From a virus, in IMG/VR virus record IMGVR_UViG_3300044732_001176, positions 1 to 24,093 of that record: a stretch of 24,093 nucleotides of DNA; one strand, written 5' to 3'. The position numbers and the translations under genes were made by a program. The number at the start of each line of letters is the position of its first letter. Positions within the stretch are counted from its first letter, which is position 1. This document shows, in pieces, positions 5,448 to 12,395 of this stretch. The notes beneath the pieces are model-generated. The model did no database searches. It saw nothing but the letters and a program-made list of their open reading frames with translations, and was not told where the DNA came from.

Positions 5448-5794
5448 CTGTCTGGGAACTGATTGACTTTCGGGAGCGTGACGGCTTCACGCTGGAACTG
5501 CACTTCACGCCGGAGGATGATGCGCCGGAGGATCACTTCGCCACGGGCGATGACGCTGCGGACGCATACTTGTGCGAAAGCATCCGCTGCGGTGATCTGC
5601 TGTGGTTCGTGGCGCGGGTGACCGCCAGCAAGCGGGGTGTGCCGCTTGGCACGTCTTATCTGGGCGGGTGCTGCTATGACAGCGCCGACCAGTTCATCGA
5701 CAACAGTTACGATGACATGGCGGATGACGCCATCGCTGAGGCGCGGGCTATGCTGGCCAAGCTGGCCAGTGATTATCAGGAAGGGGAAAAGTAA
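5444..5794 (+). CDS. Hypothetical acidic protein, 116 aa
   Basis: A strongly acidic 116-residue protein with a GTG start overlapping the previous stop (GTGA) and a GAGGAGCAGGGA ribosome-binding region. The N-terminal half is strand-rich (VWELIDFRERDGFTLELHF), and the acidic centre contains PEDDAPEDHFATGDDAADAY. Net negative charge and small size are features shared by many phage DNA-mimic or anti-restriction proteins, but no such family is recognised and this is only a possibility. Confidence 0.65.
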   Translation: MTVWELIDFRERDGFTLELHFTPEDDAPEDHFATGDDAADAYLCESIRCGDLLWFVARVTASKRGVPLGTSYLGGCCYDSADQFIDNSYDDMADDAIAEARAMLAKLASDYQEGEK

Positions 5795-5952
5795 TGACGG
5801 GACAGGAAGCATTGGCCGCGCTGGATGCGGCGATTGTGGAGCGGGAGCGTGAGCGGTGGGCGATGGCTTGCCGGGTGCGCGATGAGGCCGCGCAGGTGGC
5901 GCGGGATGCGCTGGCGCGGTGGGCGAAGGCTGAGAGGGAGCGGGGAAAATGA
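5794..5952 (+). CDS. Hypothetical helical protein, 52 aa
   Basis: Encodes a 52-residue charged, all-helical peptide rich in Ala, Glu and Arg (ALDAAIVERERERWAMACRV, then DEAAQVARDALARW). It may form a coiled coil. The start overlaps the previous stop (TAATG) after GGAAGGGG, and the stop overlaps the next start (ATGA). No family is recognised. Confidence 0.55.
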   Translation: MTGQEALAALDAAIVERERERWAMACRVRDEAAQVARDALARWAKAERERGK

Positions 5953-6134
5953 TGACGTTTATCGTTACCGCTCACTACGCGACATGGACGGGCCACATGG
6001 CGTCCTGCCGCCGGGTCGTGAGCGCCGTTGACCACAGCCATGCTCTGGACATTGTCCGGGAGCGGGTGCGCGGGTTCAAGCGGTTCATGGGCAAGCTGTC
6101 GATGGATTGCGTGGAGGAGAGGGCTGTTTCATGA
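5949..6134 (+). CDS. Hypothetical protein, 61 aa
   Basis: A 61-residue protein starting MMTFIVTAHYATWTG (ATG ATG; the second codon at 5952 is an equally good start). It has a strand-like start, a conserved-looking VVSAVDHSHALDIVRERV segment and a basic region (RGFKRFMGKL). CGGGG before the start is a weak ribosome-binding site, but the ATGA overlaps at both ends suggest translational coupling. Function unknown. Confidence 0.6.
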   Translation: MMTFIVTAHYATWTGHMASCRRVVSAVDHSHALDIVRERVRGFKRFMGKLSMDCVEERAVS

Positions 6135-6295
6135 TCGAAGAACTGTTGGATATGCTGGCCGAGTGCGCGGAATTCTTGGATCGGTATGCCGATTACGAAT
6201 CCGATGGCTACGGCGGCATGGAGCCGAATGGCGCGGCGCGCCTGCTGTATGACGTGCAGCAGCTGATTAACAAGGCAGAGGGCGCGGCGAATTAA
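6131..6295 (+). CDS. Hypothetical acidic protein, 54 aa
   Basis: Encodes 54 residues beginning MIEELLDMLAECAEFLDRY and ending VQQLINKAEGAAN, mostly helical and acidic. I chose the ATG at 6131, which overlaps the previous stop (ATGA) and follows GAGGAGAGG; the frame is open further 5' to 6107. Its last codons and stop are part of the tandem repeat at 6286-6346, so the gene end appears to have been duplicated. Confidence 0.6.
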   Translation: MIEELLDMLAECAEFLDRYADYESDGYGGMEPNGAARLLYDVQQLINKAEGAAN

Positions 6296-6346
6296 TTTCG
6301 AGGCGCGGCGAATTAATGGCGAGTTAATGGCGAATTAATTTCGAGG
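6286..6346 (+). repeat. Four copies of an 11-bp unit, GGCGAATTAAT
   Basis: Copies begin at 6286, 6307, 6318 (with G for A at the sixth base) and 6329; the last three are directly tandem. An 18-bp version, GGCGAATTAATTTCGAGG, occurs at 6286-6303 and 6329-6346. The first copy overlaps the end of the preceding gene and the last abuts the ribosome-binding site of the next. It could be simple replication slippage or a binding array. Confidence 0.8.
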
Positions 6347-6355
6347 GGAAATGAG

Positions 6356-6715
6356 ATGGGCTATCGAAGCGATGTGGTTTTTGCGTTCTATCCGAGCGCG
6401 ACGGGTGACGGGCAGGCGGTTTCGTCTTGGCTGATGCAGCACTGGCCGCAGGCGTGGTGCGAGATCGATGAGGGCGAGGAGATGGTGCTTGTCAGGTATT
6501 CGGATGTGAAATGGTATGATGATTACGAATTCGTCAGGACGGCGCGGGCTGCGGCTCTGGCGTTCGAGCAGGCGTTCGAGGCGGACGAGGATCGGACGGC
6601 GCGGGCGCACTGGGAGATGGCGCGGATAGGCGAGGATGAAGCTGACATTGAGCGCGATGGTTCGCCGTTCATGGATTACCGGCTATCGATCCGCCGCGAC
6701 ATTGAAGTGATGTGA
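6356..6715 (+). CDS. Conserved phage protein of the 'MGYRSDVVFA' type, 119 aa
   Basis: A 119-residue protein starting MGYRSDVVFAFYP, a beginning I recognise from many small phage and bacterial proteins of unknown function. The centre holds DEGEEMVLVRYSDVKWYDDY, and the C-terminal third is a charged helix. A strong GAGGGGAAATGAG ribosome-binding region precedes the ATG and follows directly on the tandem repeat. The MGYRS family's typical pattern of a strand, a variable part and a W-Y motif (VKWY) is present. The biochemical role is unknown. Confidence 0.75.
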   Translation: MGYRSDVVFAFYPSATGDGQAVSSWLMQHWPQAWCEIDEGEEMVLVRYSDVKWYDDYEFVRTARAAALAFEQAFEADEDRTARAHWEMARIGEDEADIERDGSPFMDYRLSIRRDIEVM

Positions 6716-6725
6716 GGAAGCGGTG

Positions 6726-7193
6726 ATGTCGGCTAGGCGTGTTGTTATCCATGACCGTAGGTTCATGTGGTGGGACGGGCAGAAGCTGACGCCTGTGCGC
6801 CTGTCTGAGCGGGCGCGGTCGCACCTGTCACAGGTGAATTCGCTCGTGGCAAAGGGCCACCCTGTGCCGCATGACTTCGCGACATTCGCGGGGCGCAACA
6901 ACGACGATCTGGCGGCGCATTATGGCGTTGACGTGCGGAAGGTCAGGGAATGGCGCCACAGCACCGGGCTGCACTATCGGTCTGCCACATCGCGGACGCT
7001 GCCGGTTGAGGGCCAATATGATGAGACCCTGACACTGGCTGAGCTTGGGCGCGCCTGTGGTTACGGCTGCGGATCGCGGTTCAGCATGGCACTACGGAAG
7101 CACCGGCCAGAGATACACGCGCGGGCTGTGGCGAATGGCCGAGCGCGGAGTATGGCGCATTTGAAGCAGAGGAAGAAGGAGAAGGGGGAATGA
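6726..7193 (+). CDS. Helix-turn-helix-like DNA-binding protein
   Basis: A 155-residue basic protein (an in-frame GTG at 6723 would add one residue; GAGG lies upstream). Two segments look like helix-turn-helix units: DDLAAHYGVDVRKVREWRHS in the middle and LAELGRACGYGCGSRFSMAL later, the first followed by a basic TGLHYR. The N-terminus contains FMWWDGQKLTPVRLSERARSH, and the C-terminus is a Lys/Arg tail (LKQRKKEKGE). It probably binds DNA, perhaps regulating early phage genes. The target is unknown. Its stop overlaps the next start (ATGA). Confidence 0.65.
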   Translation: MSARRVVIHDRRFMWWDGQKLTPVRLSERARSHLSQVNSLVAKGHPVPHDFATFAGRNNDDLAAHYGVDVRKVREWRHSTGLHYRSATSRTLPVEGQYDETLTLAELGRACGYGCGSRFSMALRKHRPEIHARAVANGRARSMAHLKQRKKEKGE

Positions 7194-7381
7194 CTAAGAT
7201 TGACCCATCTACCGGACGCGCATTCGGCGACCACGGCAAAGGCCATGACGCCATCGAATACGCACTGTGCCACATCGCAGACGACGGTGAAAAGATTGAT
7301 TTTCTCACCGAATGGATGGTCGGCGGCGCGCAGGACGAATGGCCTGAGTTTTACGAGTGGCTCGAGAAGGAGGGCCGCTGA
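7190..7381 (+). CDS. Hypothetical acidic protein, 63 aa
   Basis: A 63-residue acidic protein beginning MTKIDPSTGRAFGDHGKGHD, with a tryptophan-rich C-terminus (EWMVGGAQDEWPEFYEWLEKEG). It starts in an ATGA overlap with the HTH-like gene and has GAAGGGGGA as ribosome-binding site. No family recognised. Confidence 0.65.
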   Translation: MTKIDPSTGRAFGDHGKGHDAIEYALCHIADDGEKIDFLTEWMVGGAQDEWPEFYEWLEKEGR

Positions 7382-7422
7382 CATGACTACGCAGGAGGCC
7401 GCAATGCAGGATGATGTGACCG

Positions 7423-7845
7423 ATGCCGGGTAGACCCGTCTATGAAAGCGATGCGGATCGCAGCAATCAGGCGGGCGTCATCGTCAAGCTGGAGCGCGCC
7501 TTCGGGCTGCCTGCCACTGCGCCGCGAGACCCGTTCGCGCCATACGATGCCGTTTTCCGCTGCCAGCCGCGACCGCGTGTCGTTGAGATCAAGGTGCGTA
7601 GGAATGAGCGCGCGCGATACGAAACCTATCTGCTGAGTGAGCATAAATACAATGCGCTATGCGCCATCGACGCGAGGGGCGCTGACGCCCTGCTGGCGGT
7701 GCAGTGGACGGATGAACTGGGCATCGTGCAGGTGCCTGTCGAACACACGGTATCCACCGGGGGCCGCTATGACCGGGGCGACAGCCGCGATGTCGAGCGC
7801 GTGGTGCTGATACCGACGAGCAGCTTTACCACTGTGACGGAGTGA
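7423..7845 (+). CDS. Predicted PD-(D/E)XK-type nuclease, 140 aa
   Basis: A 140-residue protein whose core reads YDAVFRC (D42) ... VVEIKVRR (E55, K57), the D...ExK signature of the PD-(D/E)XK nuclease fold. It is followed by a helix with YETYLLSEHKYNAL and a strand DALLAVQW, and preceded by a helix containing DRSNQAGVIVKLERAFG. Order and spacing fit small restriction-like or Holliday junction resolvase-like nucleases. AGGA lies about 11 nt upstream of the ATG. It could process recombination intermediates or host DNA. The fold call is inference from motif pattern; substrate unknown. Confidence 0.6.
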   Translation: MPGRPVYESDADRSNQAGVIVKLERAFGLPATAPRDPFAPYDAVFRCQPRPRVVEIKVRRNERARYETYLLSEHKYNALCAIDARGADALLAVQWTDELGIVQVPVEHTVSTGGRYDRGDSRDVERVVLIPTSSFTTVTE

Positions 7846-7850
7846 ATGAG

Positions 7851-8093
7851 ATGATTGCGACAGCTACATACGAGAGCGACGACCTGCGGGTGACGTTCGT
7901 CTGCCAGATGGAGCGCGCCGACTACGGTGTGCCGCGCTCACCATCATGGTGGGAGCCTGTGCAGGAGACCGCTGAGATAGATGAGCTTGAGATACTGGGC
8001 GTGTCTGTGGATGCGGCGGCGCTGCCGAAGGATTTGCGTGACGCGATTTACGGACTGACTGACGGACTGGATTGGCAAGGGGAGGTAGAATGA
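7851..8093 (+). CDS. Hypothetical acidic protein, 80 aa
   Basis: Starts at ATG 7851 because GGAG (7839-7842) lies 8 nt upstream; a GTG at 7842 overlapping the previous stop would add three residues. The N-terminal part is strand-like (TYESDDLRVTFVCQMERAD), with an aromatic YGVPRSPSWWEPVQE stretch in the middle and an acidic C-terminal helix ending in DWQGEVE. The stop overlaps the next ATG. Families with a similar 'strand plus W-W-P' centre exist in phages, but I cannot name one. Confidence 0.65.
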   Translation: MIATATYESDDLRVTFVCQMERADYGVPRSPSWWEPVQETAEIDELEILGVSVDAAALPKDLRDAIYGLTDGLDWQGEVE

Positions 8094-8398
8094 AACACCA
8101 TGAATTTAATTTGTGCTTCGGCATCAGGGCCGAGGATGAGACTGAGGCGTGGGCGCAGTTGAGTGATTTGCTAACGTCGATCTCTCGGGATCAGTTGATC
8201 AGCGCGATGCACTTGGAGAAGCCGGGCGACCTGACGGCGCGCGATGCTGGCCGGGCGCTGCGTGTGCTAGACAATCTGGTGGATGCGTTCGACGCCTTCA
8301 CGGATGACAGCATCATACCGGGGCGCCTGTATGCCGAGATGGAGCGGGCGCTGGACTTGCTCCGGGAATACGGCATGCGGCCAGCCGCGAAGCACTGA
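8090..8398 (+). CDS. Hypothetical helical protein, 102 aa
   Basis: Encodes 102 residues starting MKHHEFNLCFGIRAED after a strong GGGGAGGTAG ribosome-binding site, with an ATGA overlap to the previous stop. The sequence is mostly helical and acidic (ETEAWAQLSDLLTSI, then RALRVLDNLVDAFDAF). No motif is recognised. The start could be read further 5' at 8072, but the coupled ATG with its ribosome-binding site is much better. Confidence 0.65.
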   Translation: MKHHEFNLCFGIRAEDETEAWAQLSDLLTSISRDQLISAMHLEKPGDLTARDAGRALRVLDNLVDAFDAFTDDSIIPGRLYAEMERALDLLREYGMRPAAKH

Positions 8399-8411
8399 GG
8401 GGAGGGGGAGC

Positions 8412-8609
8412 ATGACTGAGAATGAAACGATTGCGGCTGCGGCTGGGGCGTTCGACAGGCGCGATGCGCTGAAGGCGCAGATGGATGCCGTTGACGCGGA
8501 GATTGCCGAGTTGGTGAAGCACTACAGCGTGGCGATGCGGATGTGGGGATTTACCCCGCTGATGCTGCGCCGTGCGGTGGAGGCGCGGCTGGGCCGGAGG
8601 GCAGGCTGA
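8412..8609 (+). CDS. Hypothetical coiled-coil-like protein, 65 aa
   Basis: A 65-residue helical protein starting MTENETIAAAAGAFDRRDAL. A heptad-like stretch (LKAQMDAVDAEIAELVKHYS) suggests a coiled coil, followed by a basic C-terminal helix (LRRAVEARLGRRAG). GGGGAGGGGGAG precedes the ATG. Its stop overlaps the next start (TGATG). No family recognised. Confidence 0.6.
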   Translation: MTENETIAAAAGAFDRRDALKAQMDAVDAEIAELVKHYSVAMRMWGFTPLMLRRAVEARLGRRAG

Positions 8610-8977
8610 TGGCTATTTCTGATGGCACATATCTAGACGAGCTCGATCTCAGTGAGCGCCTTAAAAACACGCTCCGCCTGATCATCTGCCTCGACAAAGA
8701 ATATGAGGGGCGCAGAGAGATGACGTTTGGCAACCTTAGAACCATACCTCTTGAGAAAATAGAGTCGTCGTCCTTCGACATGGAGGAATGCCTACGCGAA
8801 TGGGAAATCTTCCTGAATGCGCGCAGCAATGCAGAGGCGGCTCACGCTTGGGCCAAGCTCAAGCTGGGCGAGGAGATTCAAAAGCAGGAGAAGGCGCTGG
8901 CAAGCATGCTTAAGGGGGTCTCGACGCAAACGACAAAGCTGAACGCGCTTCGCGGCCAGCTTGCGAGCTTCGGTTGA
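8609..8977 (+). CDS. Hypothetical protein with weak resemblance to RNA polymerase alpha C-terminal domain
   Basis: A 122-residue protein. Residues about 9-23, LDELDLSERLKNTLR, and 38-50, MTFGNLRTIPLEK, recall the LELSvR.yNcLk / TvgeLl pattern of the bacterial RNA polymerase alpha-subunit C-terminal domain, with about 15 extra residues between the two blocks. The C-terminal half is a charged coiled-coil-like helix (GEEIQKQEKALASML). Start ATG in a TGATG overlap; GGAGGGCAGG upstream. If the likeness is real it could act in transcription or host takeover, but it may be a plain helix-hairpin-helix. No assignment is secure. Confidence 0.6.
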   Translation: MAISDGTYLDELDLSERLKNTLRLIICLDKEYEGRREMTFGNLRTIPLEKIESSSFDMEECLREWEIFLNARSNAEAAHAWAKLKLGEEIQKQEKALASMLKGVSTQTTKLNALRGQLASFG

Positions 8978-8983
8978 TCAACT

Positions 8984-9325
8984 ATGGCAAAGAAATATGC
9001 GAACCGCCGCGCCGACGACGGGAGCATTCTGCCCTTTCAGGTGCTGGAGCCTGTCAGTCCGACCGAGATGATCATTTGCGAGATGGATTGCACCCTGCGT
9101 AAAGGCTGGAAGCCGGTCATGCTGTTGGGTAACTGCACGAACGAGCAGGATCAGCAGTGGGACATCGAGGTCGATCCAGAGGCGCTGATGTTTCGCATCC
9201 GGATGATGAAGTCTGGGGAGTGGAAGGACGCGCAGGGTCACACCTATGTGTTGTCGGAAATCCCTGAGCGTTTCCATAGGTTTAGCTTTGTCAGCGGCAT
9301 TTATGATGCTGACGTTGAGGAATAA
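8984..9325 (+). CDS. Hypothetical protein, 113 aa
   Basis: Encodes 113 residues starting MAKKYANRRADDGS, with a strand-rich pattern: PTEMIICEMDCTL, VMLLGNCTNE, DPEALMFRIRMM and TYVLSEIPERF. This suggests a compact beta-rich domain. The ribosome-binding site is weak. It is the last gene of the accessory cluster; a 90-bp gap with a promoter-like sequence and a small dyad follows. No family recognised. Confidence 0.65.
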   Translation: MAKKYANRRADDGSILPFQVLEPVSPTEMIICEMDCTLRKGWKPVMLLGNCTNEQDQQWDIEVDPEALMFRIRMMKSGEWKDAQGHTYVLSEIPERFHRFSFVSGIYDADVEE

Positions 9326-9339
9326 TTTTGCTGATGGGC

Positions 9340-9369
9340 TTGTCAGTTTAATTTGAAACTGTGTAGCAT
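9340..9369 (+). promoter_or_regulatory. Candidate promoter with overlapping dyad, upstream of the primase genes
   Basis: TTGTCA (9340-9345) and TAGCAT (9364-9369) with an 18-bp spacer fit a sigma-70-type promoter (5 of 6 and 4 of 6). The spacer contains the inverted repeat CAGTTT (9344-9349) / AAACTG (9356-9361), an arrangement typical of repressor-controlled promoters. The dyad includes TTTGAAAC, a sequence also found in the arms of the large inverted repeat at 3268-3638. Confidence 0.45.
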
Positions 9370-9415
9370 TGGCACCCCGCGTTTGACGGCGCGGATACAG
9401 AGGGATAAAATCGAA

Positions 9416-9808
9416 ATGACCGGGAACTGTGGCGATGTCCAAGGCTTGCCTAAAAACCACAGGAGCGGCGGGAGGCGTGCTCCCCCCTCTGCACCCGCTG
9501 CATCCGTCAAGTCCCGGTCATACTCAATTCGTGACATCAAGGATCGCCTGAGCCCGTCTCACATCGAGGCGCTGTGCCGAGACTGGTTGCCGGGTGGCAA
9601 GCGGCAGGGCGGTTGGTATCTGGCATGTGCGCCGTGGCGTGACGACCGGAACCCCTCGCTGGGCGTATCGTTCAGCACCGGGCGCTGGAAGGACTTCGCG
9701 ACGGGCGAGAAGGGCGACATGATTGACCTGTCCATGAAACTGTTTGGCGACAGCCTGCAGGAAACGATTGCCGGATTCGCCGAGATGCTGGGCCTGACCC
9801 ATGCGTAA
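9416..9808 (+). CDS. CHC2-like primase N-terminal protein with degenerate zinc site
   Basis: A 130-residue protein. Residues 67-107 match the layout of the DnaG-type zinc-binding (CHC2) domain: WYLACAPWRDDRNPSLGVS followed by GRWKDFATGEKGDMIDL. Of the four usual ligands only the first cysteine (C71) is kept; the others appear to be R, D and T. The domain would therefore fold without zinc, as I recall for related 'W.DFATGEKGD' proteins of phages and plasmids. It overlaps the TOPRIM-helicase gene by 8 nt and likely works with it to recognise template DNA. ATG 9416 follows AGAGGGA; a TTG at 9353 is a weaker alternative. Confidence 0.8.
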   Translation: MTGNCGDVQGLPKNHRSGGRRAPPSAPAASVKSRSYSIRDIKDRLSPSHIEALCRDWLPGGKRQGGWYLACAPWRDDRNPSLGVSFSTGRWKDFATGEKGDMIDLSMKLFGDSLQETIAGFAEMLGLTHA

Positions 9809-12203
9809 GGTAGACCTGAAGGCGCTGGCGATTGCTGAGGACATCACGGCGAAGGCGCAGATTGTCACGCCGATGCCTGAGCCTGTGGTGATCCCTGATT
9901 CGCTGCGGAAGTCACTGGGCCCGGAGCCTGATGCGATGTGGATTTACCGCATGGCTGACGGCGCGGCGTTCGGGGCGGTGGCGCGGTGGAATCCGCCGGG
10001 TGCGCGCAAGGAGATCAGGCCGATTGTCTGGGATGGGAAGAAGTTTCTCACATCCGGGTTCGGCAAGGGACGCCCGCTGTATAACGGCGACCTGCTGGCG
10101 GCATCGCCGACTGCGCCTGTCCTGATCGTCGAGGGCGAGAAGGCCGCCGATGGTGCAGCGCAATATGTGCCTGAGGGCTGGGTCATTACGACGTGGCAGG
10201 GCGGGGCGAAGGCTGTCGATCAGACGGACTGGAGCCTGCTTGATGGGCATAGCTGCGTGGTGTGGCCGGACAATGACACGCCGGGGATCGAGGCGGCGCT
10301 GGAGATTCAGAAGATACTGGGCCAGCACCGTGTGCCGGTGTCGATTGTCACGCTGAGTGTGGTGTTCCCGGACGGCTGGGATTTGGCCGATGCGCTGCCG
10401 CTGAAGGTGAAGGCGCAGCAGATCACGGACATCTTGCGCCGGGAACTGAAGCGCGCGGCGGTGCCAGAGATGGTTGTCGATGTCACGCCGCTGGAGGGGG
10501 CCGACCCTGACGAGGAAGCGGCGCGTGAGTGGCGACCACTGGGGCATGACCACAACAAATATATGTTGATGCTGCAGAACCAGCAGCAGGTGATCGTGTT
10601 CGATCCTGACCGCCTGATGAGCCAGAAGGGGTGCATGAACGTCTATGGTGACGTCAATCACTGGGGTCGGCTGCAGGGCAAAGAAGACGGCAAGGGTGTG
10701 GACTGGGTTACATCTGGCGTGATGCTGATGGAGCAGTGCCACAAGGCCGGGGTGTATGATCCGACCAAGCTGCGCGGGCGCGGCATCTGGCTTGACGAAA
10801 GGGATGGGCCGAGGGCGATCCTCAATTCTGGGAACAAGCTCTTGGTCAGCCGCCCTGAAGCGCCGACGCGCGAGGTGTCTCACGTTCGCCTGAAGAGCGG
10901 TTGGATTTACGAGAAGGGCCGCGACCTGATCCTGAACGTCGATAACTTCGAGACGATGGCGAGCGACGACGATGGCCGCATGATCCGCGAACTGTGCGGC
11001 AAGGTGCGGTGGGATGCGCCGATCTATGGCGATCTGCTGGCTGGCTGGATTGCGACGGCGGTGGTGTGTGGCGGGCTGGACTGGCGCACCCACGCATGGG
11101 TCACGGGGAACCAAGGGTCAGGAAAGTCCACGGTCGTGAACACGGTGGCAGGCGCATGCCTTGGCGATCTGGCGATCTATCCGCTGGGCGCCACGACCGA
11201 AGCCGGCATCCGGCAGGTGGTGCAGAACGACGCCATGCCGGTTGTGTTCGACGAGGCGGAGAGCGACGAGAAAGAGAACAAGATGGCGGCTGCCGCGCGG
11301 CGCAAGGCCGTGATGGATCTGATGCGACAGGCGTCGAGCGAAGGGCGTGGGCGCATCCTGAAGGGGTCAGCGAACCACCAAGCGCGGGCGTTCACGATGC
11401 GGTCGTCGTTCCTGATGTCATCGATTGGCGTGGGCCTGAAGGAAGCCGCCGATCTGACGCGCACGGCGGTGCTGACGATCAAGCCGCTGGATTCGTTCAC
11501 GCTGCAGGAGCGGCGCAAGAAGGAGGAGGAGTTCAAGGACTTCGTGGCGCTGGCCTCTTCGATCCCGAGGGACATGCCGCAGCGCCTGCTGGGTCGTCAA
11601 CTGCACAACCTGTTCACGCTGCGCCACAACATCTTGGTCTTCAAGGAAACGATTGCCACCGTTCTAGCCAATCGCCGTATCGGCGACCAGTTGGGGACGC
11701 TGATGGCTGGATGCTACAGCCTCTATTCGACGAAGCGTTTGGACATGAAGCAGTGCGAGAAGTATCTGAACACGGTGAACCTCGACGAGTTCCTGCAGGT
11801 GAAGGCAGAGCGCGAAGATCGGGTGCTGCTCGATCACATCGTCCAGAGCGCGATCCGCGTTGAGACCCTGCACGGCGTGCAAGACCGGACGATTGGTGAG
11901 CTTCTGGTGATCTGCTTCACCCGGCAAGAGAACGCAGACGTGGGCCTGAAGATTGCGGACGAGTCACTGGCGCGCGTCGGCTTGAAGGTTGAGATCGAGC
12001 ATGGGCTGGCGGTCGGAGTATGGATTGGTCAGAGCATCGCTGCCCTGAACAAGATCATGCAGACGTCGGTCTATTACGAAGGCTGGTCGGGCGTGTTGCT
12101 GCGCCACCCGAGTGCGCGGAAGAGCGACAACTCGCTTCGCTTCAAGGGGTCGATGTCGCGTGGGATTTTTCTACCAAAGCATGAGTGGCCAGTAGGATTA
12201 TGA
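9801..12203 (+). CDS. TOPRIM primase-helicase (bifunctional replication protein)
   Basis: An 800-residue replication protein. A TOPRIM domain covers about residues 40-215, with VLIVEGEKAADG (catalytic-type E111) and VVWPDNDTPG (D157, D159). After a linker there is a P-loop ATPase: GNQGSGKST (436-444) as Walker A and VVFDEAE (481-487) as Walker B, followed by conserved-looking segments around SSEGRGRILKGSA and FLMSSIGVG. The order primase then helicase is that of phage primase-helicases. With the preceding CHC2-like protein it would form a two-part priming and unwinding system. The C-terminal about 200 residues carry no motif I can name. Confidence 0.9.
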   Translation: MRKVDLKALAIAEDITAKAQIVTPMPEPVVIPDSLRKSLGPEPDAMWIYRMADGAAFGAVARWNPPGARKEIRPIVWDGKKFLTSGFGKGRPLYNGDLLAASPTAPVLIVEGEKAADGAAQYVPEGWVITTWQGGAKAVDQTDWSLLDGHSCVVWPDNDTPGIEAALEIQKILGQHRVPVSIVTLSVVFPDGWDLADALPLKVKAQQITDILRRELKRAAVPEMVVDVTPLEGADPDEEAAREWRPLGHDHNKYMLMLQNQQQVIVFDPDRLMSQKGCMNVYGDVNHWGRLQGKEDGKGVDWVTSGVMLMEQCHKAGVYDPTKLRGRGIWLDERDGPRAILNSGNKLLVSRPEAPTREVSHVRLKSGWIYEKGRDLILNVDNFETMASDDDGRMIRELCGKVRWDAPIYGDLLAGWIATAVVCGGLDWRTHAWVTGNQGSGKSTVVNTVAGACLGDLAIYPLGATTEAGIRQVVQNDAMPVVFDEAESDEKENKMAAAARRKAVMDLMRQASSEGRGRILKGSANHQARAFTMRSSFLMSSIGVGLKEAADLTRTAVLTIKPLDSFTLQERRKKEEEFKDFVALASSIPRDMPQRLLGRQLHNLFTLRHNILVFKETIATVLANRRIGDQLGTLMAGCYSLYSTKRLDMKQCEKYLNTVNLDEFLQVKAEREDRVLLDHIVQSAIRVETLHGVQDRTIGELLVICFTRQENADVGLKIADESLARVGLKVEIEHGLAVGVWIGQSIAALNKIMQTSVYYEGWSGVLLRHPSARKSDNSLRFKGSMSRGIFLPKHEWPVGL

Positions 12204-12373
12204 GACTGACGAAGAGATCGAAGGGCTACGAGCTTGCGCTCCAGACAGTGCGTGGATGGTCTGATGCAACACTGATGGAACGTGAGCCGCGCGAGTTGAC
12301 ATACACGTTTGGTGTTAGCGTAGCTGAAGCAAATGTGATATTTAAGGACGAGCGGCATCGCCGTGACTTGTAA
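12200..12373 (+). CDS. Hypothetical basic protein, 57 aa
   Basis: A 57-residue basic protein that starts in an ATGA overlap with the primase-helicase stop. It contains RLTKRSKGYELALQTVRGWS and a helix-turn-helix-like end, LTYTFGVSVAEANVIFKDE. It may be a small DNA-binding protein, but this is weak. The coding sequence includes a promoter-like TTGACA at 12296-12301. Confidence 0.55.
   Translation: MRLTKRSKGYELALQTVRGWSDATLMEREPRELTYTFGVSVAEANVIFKDERHRRDL
12296..12326 (+). promoter_or_regulatory. Possible internal promoter
   Basis: TTGACA (12296-12301), with a -10-like TAGCTG at 12321-12326 after a 19-bp spacer, stands about 70 nt before the next gene. The first eight bases, TTGACATA, are identical to the promoter at 15579. 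The spacing is longer than ideal and the -10 poor. Confidence 0.25.
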
Positions 12374-12395
12374 GTTTAAAAAACCGGAGGACAGA

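Noticed and set aside
7383-7433. A 16-residue frame (MTTQEAAMQDDVTDAG) before the predicted nuclease.
   Set aside because: Too short, and it overlaps the nuclease start; may be spacer that carries the ribosome-binding site.
9912-11114. A 400-residue leftward frame opposite the primase-helicase gene.
   Set aside because: Arg/His/Pro/Gln-rich antisense shadow; the opposite strand has clear TOPRIM and Walker motifs.
10994-11863. A 289-residue rightward frame inside the primase-helicase gene.
   Set aside because: Frame-shifted shadow rich in Gly/Ala/Arg, without start signals.
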